In this document: piece by piece, positions 44,301 through 52,130 of the stretch
Numbering within the stretch: position 1 is the first letter of the stretch
Layout of the letters: every line of letters starts with the position of its first letter
NCBI RefSeq assembly: GCF_019042245.1
Contig: NZ_JAHQCX010000008.1
Span: 62,001-126,000 of the forward strand
Source of the DNA: Diplocloster modestus
Lineage (GTDB): Bacteria; Bacillota; Clostridia; Lachnospirales; Lachnospiraceae
Direction of reading: 5' to 3'
Length of the DNA: 64,000 nt
Notes under the pieces: generated by a model
Databases searched by the model: none
What the model was told of the DNA's origin: nothing
The model's input: only the letters and a program-made list of their open reading frames with translations
Made by a program: the position numbers and the translations under genes

Positions 44301-46015
44301 AGGATCTTCTCTTCCGAAATCAAGAATTTCGCACCGCTCTGGTTTAAGATATCTAAAACCCGCCCTACCGGCTGGTCCACAGATAGCAGCAGATAGGCGC
44401 AGCCGGCCCTTAGGATACCGGCCATCGCCGCCAGCAATTCCGGTTTTTTCGGAAGGAATACCGCCACCAGCGCATTTTCCATAACGCCGCCCTGGCGGAT
44501 GGCTTCATAAACCGGATACGCCAAGTGTTCCAGCTCCCGATAGCTGACTCTCGTACCGTCACAGATTACAGCCGCCCGCCCCGGATGATCCTGCGCCTGC
44601 TGATGCAGCTGCCCATACAGCCCCTCCTCCGGCACCGCTTTTGTAGTTCTGTTAAAGGTATATAAAACCTGCTCCCGTTCCTCACTGCCCAGCACCGCCA
44701 ATTGATAGATCGGTCTTTCCTGCGCATACAGCGCCTCCTGTAAAATATTCAGCAGACATCTGTGTAACTCTTCAATCTCCTGGTCCGAATAAAACTGAGT
44801 CAGATAATCATAATCCACCGAATACCTCCGGTTATCCTCCAGATTACTCAAATGAATGCACAAATGCTCGGCCTGGTAGCCGTTATAATGCCAGCGCCCG
44901 GAAAAGTGCACCGATGTATCCCTGCTTTTTAAAATCGTACTATCCTGATAGGACAACGCGATATGAAACAATCTTCCCGACAGTTTCTGCTCTTCCTCCG
45001 CCATCCGGACAATGTCCGCAAAAGGGAATTTCTGATGACGCAAAAGCTCATACCAATTCAGTGCCAGCTGCTCATTGAATTCAGAAAAACACCATTCTTC
45101 ATAGATATCACTGATAAAAGGAAGCGTACTGACAAACATCCCTGTGGTCTGTTTGGACACGTAACTACTGCGGTTATAGATCGGAACCCCGATCGTAAAA
45201 CGGTCCGCACCGCCGATCCGCTTAAAATAGATAGCCAGAGCCATGTAAAACACCGCAAAAGGCGCTACCCGGTTCTGCATACAGAAGGAATAGATCGCAT
45301 GATTGATCACATCCGGAAGCCTGAAACTGCTCCTTCGGCCCACAGGGCTTACCGCCGCACTCTTCACCTGCTTGATCATGGAGGGCTCACCGGCATCCCG
45401 CATCACCCCGGACCAATATGCCAGGTCCTTCTGATAGGCCGCTGATTTCAAATACTCCTGCTCTTCCTGGACATGCAGCTGATAGCTGGGAAACTCTTCA
45501 AGCTCCACCTCCTTATCCGATAGCAGATCCAGATAAGTCTGTCCGATCCGGTTACAGAGCAAAACCTGCGCCCAGCCGTCCGAGATAATATGATGGACCT
45601 TGATCAACACTCCCCCTGAATTCTCTCCGGTACGGAACAGTACAAATCGATACAGCGGACCATCCTCCAGCGGAATCACCTCTCTGGTCACCGCATGTTC
45701 CCAGCTCTTAATCCCCTGTCCGCTGGTATGCGAAAAATCCAGAACCGGAAAAATCTCCTTCGCATAAGGCGCATGATACTGTACCGGACGGCCCCCATCC
45801 CTGAAAATGCGGGTACGCAAAGAACCATCAGAAGCCAGCACCCGATTGATGCTTTTCTGCAAAGCATGAAAATCAATCCGTCCCTGGATTCTAATGGTCG
45901 TACTGATATTATTAATGGATGTTCCTGGATAAGCCTGCTCCAGATTCCAAATATTCTGCTGGCTCAAAGACAAGGCAAAAGTTCTCGTTTCCAAAGCAAC
46001 ACCATCCTCAACCAT
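38381..46015 (-). CDS. Two-module NRPS with terminal thioester reductase (C-A-T-C-A-T-R)
   Basis: 2544 aa from ATG 46015 (GGAAGG 6 nt upstream); ATGs at 46069 and 46105 are alternatives. Order: C1 with HHIISDG at about residue 140; A1 with YTSGSTGKPKG and YGPSEAT; T1 YGGNSLNAM (about 990); C2 with HHMIGDG; A2 with FTSGSTGRPKG and YGPTEAT; T2 EQGGTSLAAL (about 2090); reductase from about 2185 with VLLTGATGFMG and the catalytic Tyr/Lys in NLYVKTK. A disordered Glu/Asn-rich linker precedes R. Starting with a C domain implies N-acylation, and the R domain implies release as an aldehyde. There is no PPTase or transporter gene nearby. Confidence 0.95.
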   Translation of the reverse strand: MVEDGVALETRTFALSLSQQNIWNLEQAYPGTSINNISTTIRIQGRIDFHALQKSINRVLASDGSLRTRIFRDGGRPVQYHAPYAKEIFPVLDFSHTSGQGIKSWEHAVTREVIPLEDGPLYRFVLFRTGENSGGVLIKVHHIISDGWAQVLLCNRIGQTYLDLLSDKEVELEEFPSYQLHVQEEQEYLKSAAYQKDLAYWSGVMRDAGEPSMIKQVKSAAVSPVGRRSSFRLPDVINHAIYSFCMQNRVAPFAVFYMALAIYFKRIGGADRFTIGVPIYNRSSYVSKQTTGMFVSTLPFISDIYEEWCFSEFNEQLALNWYELLRHQKFPFADIVRMAEEEQKLSGRLFHIALSYQDSTILKSRDTSVHFSGRWHYNGYQAEHLCIHLSNLEDNRRYSVDYDYLTQFYSDQEIEELHRCLLNILQEALYAQERPIYQLAVLGSEEREQVLYTFNRTTKAVPEEGLYGQLHQQAQDHPGRAAVICDGTRVSYRELEHLAYPVYEAIRQGGVMENALVAVFLPKKPELLAAMAGILRAGCAYLLLSVDQPVGRVLDILNQSGAKFLISEEKILHEAGFSSIPVPVLDIGSLVENEGDQVGCAQEQPGDLAYVVYTSGSTGKPKGVEITRQNVSNFAQAMSDVYGKGAVLSICNVGFDAFMLESIVALLNGRTIVLPREEDTESPERIAGLITGYGVGFMALTPSRLMAFLKNGPFRVAMRSLESIVCGGEAFPGELLSQLQICSNARIYNQYGPSEATVGVSMKLLNHTDQITAGPPMQNCRLYVLDDWMNPLPIGIYGNLYIGGACVGKGYRNDDQLTKEGFLENPFVLGDRIYRTGDTARWTPEGEIVLGGRTDQQLKLRGIRLEPQEIAACLASHPKVKEAAIKVFTDMGQEILAAYYTSGETLTEGELLAYAASYLPRYMLPTVIIRLEKIPLTSNGKVDESALPGPIPAGRTGKVSTRFQEELLGIFRAVLERADLDIESDYFLYGGNSLNAMQVIYEIENKTGHAMRIAELYACRNVRRLAEYLGDDGRAAAGQAVGYTGQTDTVPGQGLLRELMPAPKLERYPMMPIQQGIYVQSHFEDGQLAYHMPGAFRLPAEADLNRIQQAFRDLIAWDPVLRTSFKQDPDGVYAYVNDRVPFDIPVLQGEDQEEVFRKFLRPFSLEEAPLLRAAFWCRPDGRWLLLLDMHHMIGDGLSTPLLIRRLDELYCGKRLSELGVSYLDYAYEQMQWENDVDPACKEYWLENLNSLPEALNLPTDFARPHQFDYRGKILTHRLSGSLSGKCDAFCATAGITSYTFFVAAFGLLLAKLSGKEDLVVGTPVSGRLRPQELEICGPFINTLPLRLHPERGITVMEYMHAVQRASTGLLDHQRISQEEIIAMHNLPRTFSQNPLYQVMFSQRPLDAGEFKLGGESLTYYPIPMGTAKSDLTLEAAKDKRGYFFCLEYAASLFLEETAAYLGRCLEQIVEEFIKNPDQTLYELYPVTNSDQMKLVEEPNFMYTPYLNLPIHKIMERTVDLNPDAVAVVFHGEKITRAGLLARADEIAGLLAAAGAAGGDRIGLIMHRTPDLFAAMLGILKAGCAYVPMLPSYPELRLKTMRETAGLRLILCDERAQAVLPGELGCPLVCVGQKKDGEIFGADACQTPAAGKFQDVPVKGEDLVNVMFTSGSTGRPKGVMLKHSSVSNLYVSIRELLERAAGPILCTTNVVFDSFIGESLFPLAMGKEIVLADEEEMMLPWKLADLIVHEDVEIFQVTPARLQMCLSNTSFCAAAKSLRLVLLGGEVLMPALLQKLHQASEAVSINMYGPTEATVYMTMTEVFPDGHITIGRPLRNSRIYVLDENLMPVMPAACGELCLAGECLAAGYISRPDLTEKAFVPDPFVPGELMYRSGDIGRLRLDGSYDFQGRRDAQVKLNGQRVELDEISGAILDSGFVVQAATVPVAKPDGAMELCSFYQAKDGGRVDEEKLLGHLKKLLPAYMLPSRLVELKEMPFTPSSKLDLQALKKMAASMKEASPSTERSSSGKMRTAEEELQEQRVRAEEEARPEESSDTNSEISVPQANVDSVLQIWSEVLARGNLEPGVSFFEQGGTSLAALSVLSRYYNHKWEMSLQEFYEHPTVAEQLNILNPNWKSQKNSENNQESGNSQEPENNREPRIKEPVQNEVVKETNQREKHRPHRLGRVLLTGATGFMGAHLLHALIDAGAGTVLCLMRDGSRERLMERLSWYFGAGWLQSVAARIKVIAGDISRQELGLSHMNYIDLVGRLDAIYNSAADVRHYASDAEEYTATNVTGVEHIIELAERSGAILHHMSTCSVSAEQLVGREGPAVFTEHDFDIGQDWQSNLYVKTKFLAEARVFDAIERGVDARIYRLGRLVGRCSDGTFQVNPDSNAFYLLMKGIAVLGAFPDTMADHLTDLTPVDYSADAILALERSQERVFHILSPRQTRMEEIIRAVLPDTRFLPEPEFEMRLSQRLSKGYHAELMPLADFWNHIKTAPPVIEVTAEYTWQLLEKLGFQREIPGPKRLLKNFLFAAWKDEGESH

Positions 46016-46120
46016 ACACGTCCTTCCTCTCTCTAAGTTACCAACATCAAGTCCTCCGAAAGCCGTCATCCATCCTATCTCCAATTTCCATTTTTTGCAA
46101 ACCAAAAACCCTTACTTATA

Positions 46121-46149
46121 TTTATACCGTTTGTTGTATCAAAAATCAA
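46121..46149 (-). promoter_or_regulatory. Probable sigma-A promoter of the NRPS operon
   Basis: Minus strand: TTGATT (46144-46149), 17-bp spacer, TATAAA (46121-46126), in a very AT-rich stretch. The predicted start near 46114 leaves about 100 nt of leader before ATG 46015. This argues against the most upstream ATG at 46105. Confidence 0.5.
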
Positions 46150-46280
46150 GCAAACCAGACAAAAATAATCAAAAACGCCACAATTTCTACCAAATTTCGT
46201 CATAATACCAATGTGATTTCAAACAAATCTGACAATATTTTCCATTCCTGCCTTTTCTTTTCATTTGCTTTTCTTTTAGA

Positions 46281-46602
46281 AGCTTGCGGGGTTCCGCCTC
46301 CGGCCTTCCCGGCGGATGGCTCCGGGCCCAAACTATGGATCCGCCGGGAAGGCTTGGCCGAGCTGTGACGGGCTAATGGAAAACGAGTGGGACAGGAGAA
46401 ACCAACTTTTTGCTTCCCGCAGAAAGTTGAGTGCCTCTGAGCCGGGAATTTCTTCAGAAATTCCTGGTGAATAGGCACGGTGTTTCTTCTGTCCCACTCG
46501 TTTTCCCTTAGACCCGTCCAGCGAAGGACAGCCTTTTGGGCGGATCCATAGTTTGAGCCCGGAGCCATCCGCCGGGAAGGCCGGAGGCGGAACCCCGCAA
46601 GC
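46281..46602. repeat. Giant palindrome E2 (about 320 bp)
   Basis: Arms of about 125 bp (46281-46405 and 46475-46602) are close to 90% complementary, including CTTGCGGGGTTCCGCCTCCG and GAAAACGAGTGGGACAG. The apex holds a perfect palindrome, GAATTTCTTCAGAAATTC. It separates the NRPS promoter region from the oadA stop. The sequence is unrelated to E1, E3 and E4 but the architecture is the same. Nothing coding is seen in 46150-46662. Confidence 0.85.
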
Positions 46603-46662
46603 CGGCCAGCCTGTGTACAGCCAAGCTTCCGCTCCCCGCCATTACCGGCCCTTAGTCAAAAT

Positions 46663-48069
46663 CTAAACCGGATAAGCCCCATTTTTCGTATCGGCCACAG
46701 CCGCGTCCACTTTGGTCTGCTGCGCCTGACGATATTTGAAGAAGTCCACTGCCACCTGAGGGAACAGCGCATAGGTGAGGACATCCTCATCCTGCTGCTT
46801 CCAGGGTGCCACTTCTTTCTCTAACTTGTCTAATTCTGCCTCGATCAAATCTGCCGGCCGGCAGGTAATCGGGGTTGCATCTCCGATCACTTTTTTCTGG
46901 AGCTCCGCGTTGAAAGGTTTTGCGGTGGCGCCGTATTCACCCATAAGTACCGCCTTGGTCTCTTTGGTTACCATCTTGTAGCGTTCTCCCATCAGCACGT
47001 TGAACACTGCCTGTGTTCCGACGATCTGGCTGGAAGGGGTAACAAGCGGCGGTTCTCCCAGGTCTTTTCTTACTCTCGGAACTTCTTCCAGAACCTGATA
47101 GTATTTGTCTTCCGCATGCTGTTCCTTTAACTGGGACATCAGGTTTGAGAGCATACCGCCCGGTACCTGGTACAGTAAGGTCTTGATGTTGACGCCCAAA
47201 ACCTTCGGATTCATTAAGCCGCTGTCCAGAGCACTGTCTCTCATGGGACGGAAATAATCGGCGATCTCAGCCAGTAAAGCCTGATCGTATCCCGTATCGT
47301 ATTCAGTTCCACGGAAGGTCTCTACCATAACTTCGGTTGCCGGCTGGCTGGTTCCCAGCGCGAACGGGGACATGGCGCAGTCGATGATGTCACATCCAGC
47401 TTCGATAGCTTTTAGGTAAGTCATGGAAGCCACACCGGAAGTATAATGCGTATGCAGGTCGATCGGAATCTTAACTGCTTTTTTCAAGGTTTCTACCAGA
47501 CGGGTAGCTTCATAAGGGACGAGCAGTCCTGCCATATCCTTGATACACAGGGAATCCGCGCCCATTTCCTCTACCTGTTTTGCTTTCTCAGTCCAGTATT
47601 CCATCGTGTAGGCATCGCCCAGGGTATAGGATAATGCCACCTGCGCGTGTCCGCCCTCTTTGTTGGTCGCAGTAACAGCTGTCTGCAGGTTGCGAAGATC
47701 GTTCATACAATCGAAAATACGAATGATATCAATTCCGTTCGCGATAGACTTCTGTACGAAATATTCTACCACATCGTCTGCATAAGGACGGTATCCCAGG
47801 ATATTTTGTCCGCGGAATAACATCTGCAATTTGGTATTTTTGAACCCAGCTCTTAATTTGCGCAGTCTGTCCCACGGATCCTCTTTCAGGAAACGAAGGG
47901 ATGCGTCAAAAGTTGCACCACCCCAGCACTCTACTGCGTAGTAACCAACTTTATCCATTTTGTCAATTATCGGAAGCATTTCTTCCGTTTTCATTCTGGT
48001 CGCGATTAAGGATTGATGTGCATCACGCAAAACCGTTTCCACTATTTTTACAGGCCTTTTTTCTGCCAT
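46663..48069 (-). CDS. oadA: Oxaloacetate decarboxylase alpha / transcarboxylase 5S-type carboxyltransferase
   Basis: 468 aa. TIM-barrel carboxyltransferase: VKIVETVLRDAHQSL with metal-binding Asp, ECWGGATFDASLRF, MLFRGQNILGYRPYADD, IRIFDCMND and the metal pair in DLHTHYTSG. It stops before any biotinyl domain; biotin is on the separate carrier (49371-49733). It transfers CO2 between oxaloacetate/pyruvate and biotin. There is no biotin carboxylase gene nearby, so it is not a pyruvate carboxylase. It is last in the decarboxylase operon. Confidence 0.92.
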   Translation of the reverse strand: MAEKRPVKIVETVLRDAHQSLIATRMKTEEMLPIIDKMDKVGYYAVECWGGATFDASLRFLKEDPWDRLRKLRAGFKNTKLQMLFRGQNILGYRPYADDVVEYFVQKSIANGIDIIRIFDCMNDLRNLQTAVTATNKEGGHAQVALSYTLGDAYTMEYWTEKAKQVEEMGADSLCIKDMAGLLVPYEATRLVETLKKAVKIPIDLHTHYTSGVASMTYLKAIEAGCDIIDCAMSPFALGTSQPATEVMVETFRGTEYDTGYDQALLAEIADYFRPMRDSALDSGLMNPKVLGVNIKTLLYQVPGGMLSNLMSQLKEQHAEDKYYQVLEEVPRVRKDLGEPPLVTPSSQIVGTQAVFNVLMGERYKMVTKETKAVLMGEYGATAKPFNAELQKKVIGDATPITCRPADLIEAELDKLEKEVAPWKQQDEDVLTYALFPQVAVDFFKYRQAQQTKVDAAVADTKNGAYPV

Positions 48070-48098
48070 TCTATTTTTACCTCCTTCTTATATTTAAA

Positions 48099-49247
48099 TT
48101 ACACACCGAAGATTGCCATAAACACACCGGCTGCCACGGCCGTACCGATAACTCCGGCCACGTTGGGTCCCATCGCATGCATCAGCAGGAAGTTGGTGGG
48201 ATCTGCCTCCGCACCCACCTTCTGGGATACACGGGCGGCCATCGGAACTGCGGATACACCGGCGGATCCGATCAGCGGGTTCACCTTGCCATGGGTCAGG
48301 TGACACATCAATTTACCAAACAGGACTCCGGCCGCCGTACCAAATATAAATGCGATCAGACCTAATACCACGATAGCGATGGTCGTGGGGGTCAGGAAAG
48401 CCTGGGCACTGGTGGTCGCGCCAACGGAGGTACCCAGCAGAATAACCACGATATACATCAGGGCATTGGATGCCGTCTCGGTCAGCTGACGTACCACTCC
48501 GGATTCCCGGAACAAGTTACCTAACATTAACATACCGATCAATGGAGCGGTAGAAGGAAGGATAACACAAACGATGATGGTTACGATAATCGGGAACAGG
48601 ATTTTTTCCAGCCTGGAAACCGGACGCAGCTGTTCCATTTTAATCTTCCGTTCTTTTTCCGTCGTCAGTAATTTCATAATCGGCGGCTGAATAATCGGAA
48701 CCAGTGACATATAGGAATATGCCGCTACCGCAATCGGACCCAGGATCGCCGTCTGCCCGAGCTTTCCAGCCAGGTAGATCGAAGTTGGGCCGTCGGCTCC
48801 GCCGATAATGGAGATCGCTGCCGCAGCCTTATCACCGAATCCTAAGGCAATCGCTCCGAAATATGCGATAAAGATACCGAACTGTGCCGCAGCTCCCAGT
48901 AAAAAGCTCTTGGGATTCGCAATCAAAGGACCAAAGTCCGTCATCGCTCCCACGCCCAGGAAAATCAGCGGAGGAAGGATTCCCCATTCATCCAGCAAAT
49001 AGAAGTAATGGAGCAATCCACCGGTACCATTCGCGGAATCTTCAATCGCCAGCATGATATCCGGATAAATATTAACCAGCAACATACCAAAGGAAATCGG
49101 AACCAACAGGAGCGGTTCGTATCCTTTTCGTATTGCCAGATACAGGAAAACACATGCAACCAGAATCATCACCACGTTTCCGATCGTTAAATTAAAAAAC
49201 GCGGTCTGGTGTATGAGGTTTTCCATAGTCTCTAATACATAACTCAT
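48099..49247 (-). CDS. oadB: Na+-translocating decarboxylase beta subunit
   Basis: 382 aa with about 9 membrane segments. Family motifs: [51 protein letters not shown] and [23 protein letters not shown]. It decarboxylates carboxybiotin and exports Na+. It lies between the biotin carrier and the alpha subunit. A 124-bp gap upstream (49248-49370) shows no gene. Confidence 0.95.
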   Translation of the reverse strand: MSYVLETMENLIHQTAFFNLTIGNVVMILVACVFLYLAIRKGYEPLLLVPISFGMLLVNIYPDIMLAIEDSANGTGGLLHYFYLLDEWGILPPLIFLGVGAMTDFGPLIANPKSFLLGAAAQFGIFIAYFGAIALGFGDKAAAAISIIGGADGPTSIYLAGKLGQTAILGPIAVAAYSYMSLVPIIQPPIMKLLTTEKERKIKMEQLRPVSRLEKILFPIIVTIIVCVILPSTAPLIGMLMLGNLFRESGVVRQLTETASNALMYIVVILLGTSVGATTSAQAFLTPTTIAIVVLGLIAFIFGTAAGVLFGKLMCHLTHGKVNPLIGSAGVSAVPMAARVSQKVGAEADPTNFLLMHAMGPNVAGVIGTAVAAGVFMAIFGV

Positions 49248-49370
49248 GATCTAACCTCCCATATTTTTGATTGGGAATTCATACTTTATTGAGCAGCGCA
49301 GCTGCACACCCGCCCAAAGGACATGTATTACAAATTGCCCGGAAGGGTATTGTCTTTACGCGTATGAATC

Positions 49371-49733
49371 CTAGTTGAGTGTTGCTAAAACGTCTCCGGA
49401 CTCAATGGCGTCGCCTACTGCCACGTCGATACTGGCCACTGTTCCATCCTGAGGTGCCACAACCGGGATTTCCATTTTCATCGCTTCCAGAATAACCAGA
49501 TTATCTCCGGATTTTACTGCCTGTCCCACTTTCGCTTCGACCGCATAAACCTTGCCGGGTACACTGGCTTTTACCTGGACGCTGCCTGCTCCTGCAGCCG
49601 GTTTTGCTGCGCTGGGAGCCGGTGCCGCTTTGGGAGCTGCTTTCGGAGCGCTTGCCGCCACAGGAGCACCTGCGCCTTCTTCTACGGTTACATCATATAC
49701 GTTGCCATTTACGGTAATGGTATAATTTTTCAT
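49371..49733 (-). CDS. Biotin carrier protein of the decarboxylase
   Basis: 120 aa. N-terminal half is an Ala/Pro/Lys-rich flexible linker (22-50). C-terminal biotinyl domain has the lysine in LEAMKMEIPV (Lys86). It swings carboxybiotin between the carboxyltransferase and the Na+ pump subunit. Biotin supply may depend on bioY at 58165-58716. Confidence 0.95.
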   Translation of the reverse strand: MKNYTITVNGNVYDVTVEEGAGAPVAASAPKAAPKAAPAPSAAKPAAGAGSVQVKASVPGKVYAVEAKVGQAVKSGDNLVILEAMKMEIPVVAPQDGTVASIDVAVGDAIESGDVLATLN

Positions 49734-49755
49734 GGATAAATCCTCCTATCTTCAA

Positions 49756-50475
49756 TTAGGCCTTTTGCCATTTTGTTCTTTTTTTGATTGATCTTACCAC
49801 AAAGCCGTCCGCGGACGTACCTTCTGACGCAGCGATCGCCGCACTGATGACCGCTGCCAGTTCATAATCATCTGTAAGTTCCTCTACAGGTTCTGCGAGA
49901 ACCGGAGCTGCCGGAGCTGGTGCTTCCTGAACAGCCGTTATTTTGTTCATTTTTGCTTCCAGTTTATTAATATACTTAAATAAAGAAATCAGTAGACTGA
50001 TCAGGATCAGAATGACAAACACCGTGCCCATACCCATCAGGGTATTCAAGGCGGCCTTGCCCATTCTCTCCCCCATACTGTAATTCACATCCACAGTGAT
50101 CGAAGTTGGCTGCAGATCCTCATTGTAAGTAATGGTTAATGTTCCGTCTCTATTCTCAAACTGAGCGGTCAGGACAGCACTCAACTGCTTTCCTTCCCGT
50201 TTCACCTCAAAGTCCTTTACCCCTTTATAAGCGCCAAGCTCTTTTTTGACATCCAGCCAGTTTTCGGCAGCGGCAGATATCACGCCGTCTTCCTGGTCAA
50301 TCAGGCTCTGCAAATAGCTGTCATCGGACTGGCTGAGACCCTGAATAAAGCCTTCGGAATTCGCGCGAAAATCTTCATCCTGATAGTCATCAAAAGGGCT
50401 TTCTACTTTCTGTCCACAGGCGGTCAAGGAAAAGAGACAGGTCATGATACATATTGCTACAAGGAATTTTCTCAT
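49756..50475 (-). CDS. OadG-like lipoprotein/membrane subunit of the decarboxylase
   Basis: 239 aa. Signal peptide with lipobox LTACGQ (Cys20), an extracytoplasmic domain (25-135) of DUF3887-like pattern, one membrane helix (about 145-165: MGMGTVFVILILISLLISLF) and a cytosolic tail. The helix plus tail match OadG/MmdC gamma-type subunits, which assemble the pump. The fused extracytoplasmic lipoprotein part is a clostridial variation. It lies between the carboxyltransferase and the biotin carrier. Confidence 0.8.
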   Translation of the reverse strand: MRKFLVAICIMTCLFSLTACGQKVESPFDDYQDEDFRANSEGFIQGLSQSDDSYLQSLIDQEDGVISAAAENWLDVKKELGAYKGVKDFEVKREGKQLSAVLTAQFENRDGTLTITYNEDLQPTSITVDVNYSMGERMGKAALNTLMGMGTVFVILILISLLISLFKYINKLEAKMNKITAVQEAPAPAAPVLAEPVEELTDDYELAAVISAAIAASEGTSADGFVVRSIKKRTKWQKA

Positions 50476-50490
50476 ATCTTTCCACCTCTC

Positions 50491-51927
50491 CTAGACCGTG
50501 CCATGTTTTTTACTCGGACGATCCTCTCTTTTCGTAAACAGCATTTCAAACGCACCGATTACATATTTTCTCGTATCCTGTGCATCGATAATGTTATCTA
50601 CATATCCTCTCTTAGCCGCCGCCAGCGCACTTGACTGAAGCGCAGCATATTCCGCTGTTTTCTCATTGATGATGTCCGCGCTCTCGCCGTCATACATGAT
50701 TTTGGCCGCTAATCCCGCATCCATCATACCGATCTGTGCCTGAGGCCATGCGAATACCATATCCGCCCCTATGGATTTGCTGTTCATCGCCACATAAGCG
50801 CTGCCGTAAGCTTCGCCTATGATCACATTTACTTTCGGCACTGTAGCGTTGGCAAATGCGTAGGTCATCTTCGCTGCCTCTCTGGCAATATTCTTTTCTG
50901 CGCACATGCTGGATTTGAAACCTTTTACATTGGTCAGGGTGAGCACCGGGATATCAAAAGCATCGCAGAAGTTTACAAACTCCGCCGCTTTTCTGCAGCC
51001 TTTGACAGACAATACATTGTCGAATTCCGCAGTTTTCTCTCCGTTTTCGTCATACAGCTCTGTGCGGTTAGCCAAAGCGCCTACCGTCACGCCGTTTAAT
51101 TTGATGAATCCGGCCACCATGTTCTGTCCGTAAGCTCTCTTAACTTCAAAGAACACGCCGTCATCAGAAATATTGGAAAGTGCAATCGCCGTATCACCTG
51201 CCGCGTTTGCCAGATCTGTACATGTCCGGTTCAAATCATCCGTACACTCTTCGTAGGACATATCATCCTCATTATTAGCAGGGAGCATACACACTAATTG
51301 TCTGATTTGTTCTAATATGGAAGCGGCGTCTGCCACTACATCAACAAGACCTGCTTCTTCACTCTGGAATTTAGCGGAAGCACTGTCACACTTGGACACA
51401 TTGTTTCCGTCAATCGCGTTGGGACTGTTTACAAACAGCTTCGCGTCTTTTTCTTCCATAAAGGTAAAATCCGTCAATCCGGGTACCAGAGCCAGACCGC
51501 CGCCGCAGGTACCGAAAACAGCCGTGATCTGAGGAATCACACCGGAAGCCAGGGACTGTTTCAGATAGATCTCGCCAAAACCGTTTAACGCATCGGTAGC
51601 TTCCTGAAGCCGTAAGCCCGCGCAGTCTACCAGACCGATCACAGGAGCTCCCATTTTCATAGCATAGTCGTACAAACCTGCTATTTTCTTTGCATGCATT
51701 TCGCCAATGGAACCGTTCATCACAGAGGCATCCTGGCTGTACACATACACCAGATTCCCATCAATTACACCATAACCTGTTACGACCCCATCTGCGGGTG
51801 TTTCTTTTGCTGCTAAGTTAAAATCTGTGTTTCTTGCCGTAACATATCCACCGATTTCAACAAAACTGTTTGCGTCCAGAAGAGCGTCAATTCTCTGTCT
51901 TGCCGCATTTGTTGCATTGTTACTCAT
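50491..51927 (-). CDS. Acyl-CoA carboxyltransferase (MmdA/transcarboxylase 12S-like)
   Basis: 478 aa, two crotonase-fold halves. AADGVVTGYGVIDGNLVYVYSQDASVMNGSIGEMHAKKI and GTCGGGLALVPGLTDF in the N-half; CDAFDIPVLTLTNVKGF, GEAYGSAYVAMNSKSIGAD and FAWPQAQIGMM in the C-half. These match the carboxyltransferase of methylmalonyl-CoA decarboxylase/acetyl-CoA carboxylase. It is the first gene of the operon. Its acyl-CoA substrate cannot be read from sequence. It is shorter (478 aa) and more diverged than typical MmdA (about 510 aa). Confidence 0.88.
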   Translation of the reverse strand: MSNNATNAARQRIDALLDANSFVEIGGYVTARNTDFNLAAKETPADGVVTGYGVIDGNLVYVYSQDASVMNGSIGEMHAKKIAGLYDYAMKMGAPVIGLVDCAGLRLQEATDALNGFGEIYLKQSLASGVIPQITAVFGTCGGGLALVPGLTDFTFMEEKDAKLFVNSPNAIDGNNVSKCDSASAKFQSEEAGLVDVVADAASILEQIRQLVCMLPANNEDDMSYEECTDDLNRTCTDLANAAGDTAIALSNISDDGVFFEVKRAYGQNMVAGFIKLNGVTVGALANRTELYDENGEKTAEFDNVLSVKGCRKAAEFVNFCDAFDIPVLTLTNVKGFKSSMCAEKNIAREAAKMTYAFANATVPKVNVIIGEAYGSAYVAMNSKSIGADMVFAWPQAQIGMMDAGLAAKIMYDGESADIINEKTAEYAALQSSALAAAKRGYVDNIIDAQDTRKYVIGAFEMLFTKREDRPSKKHGTV

Positions 51928-52087
51928 GTTTCACCCTCCATATTATTCTATAATTTATATCTGATCCGCCATTTTCAAAGCGGATAAGCCTACCATAATT
52001 TACATCCCGTAATCTCATGCCCTACGGGCGGGCGCGCGGTGGCCGCCGCTCGATATAAATTCCGCCAGATCCTATAGTCATCTTATG

Positions 52088-52119
52088 AGAGGGCTGTCCT
52101 ATCTTCAGAACAGCCCTCT
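52088..52119 (-). terminator. Hairpin after pckA
   Basis: AGAGGGCTGT (52088-52097) and ACAGCCCTCT (52110-52119) are perfect 10-bp arms 12 bp beyond the pckA stop. There is no clear U-run, but the position suggests a terminator. Confidence 0.6.
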
Positions 52120-52130
52120 GTTAGTTCTAA

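Noticed and set aside
46663..48069. Pyruvate carboxylase subunit B
   Set aside because: No biotin carboxylase gene is nearby, and the gene sits with a Na+-pump beta subunit, so a decarboxylase/transcarboxylase role fits better.
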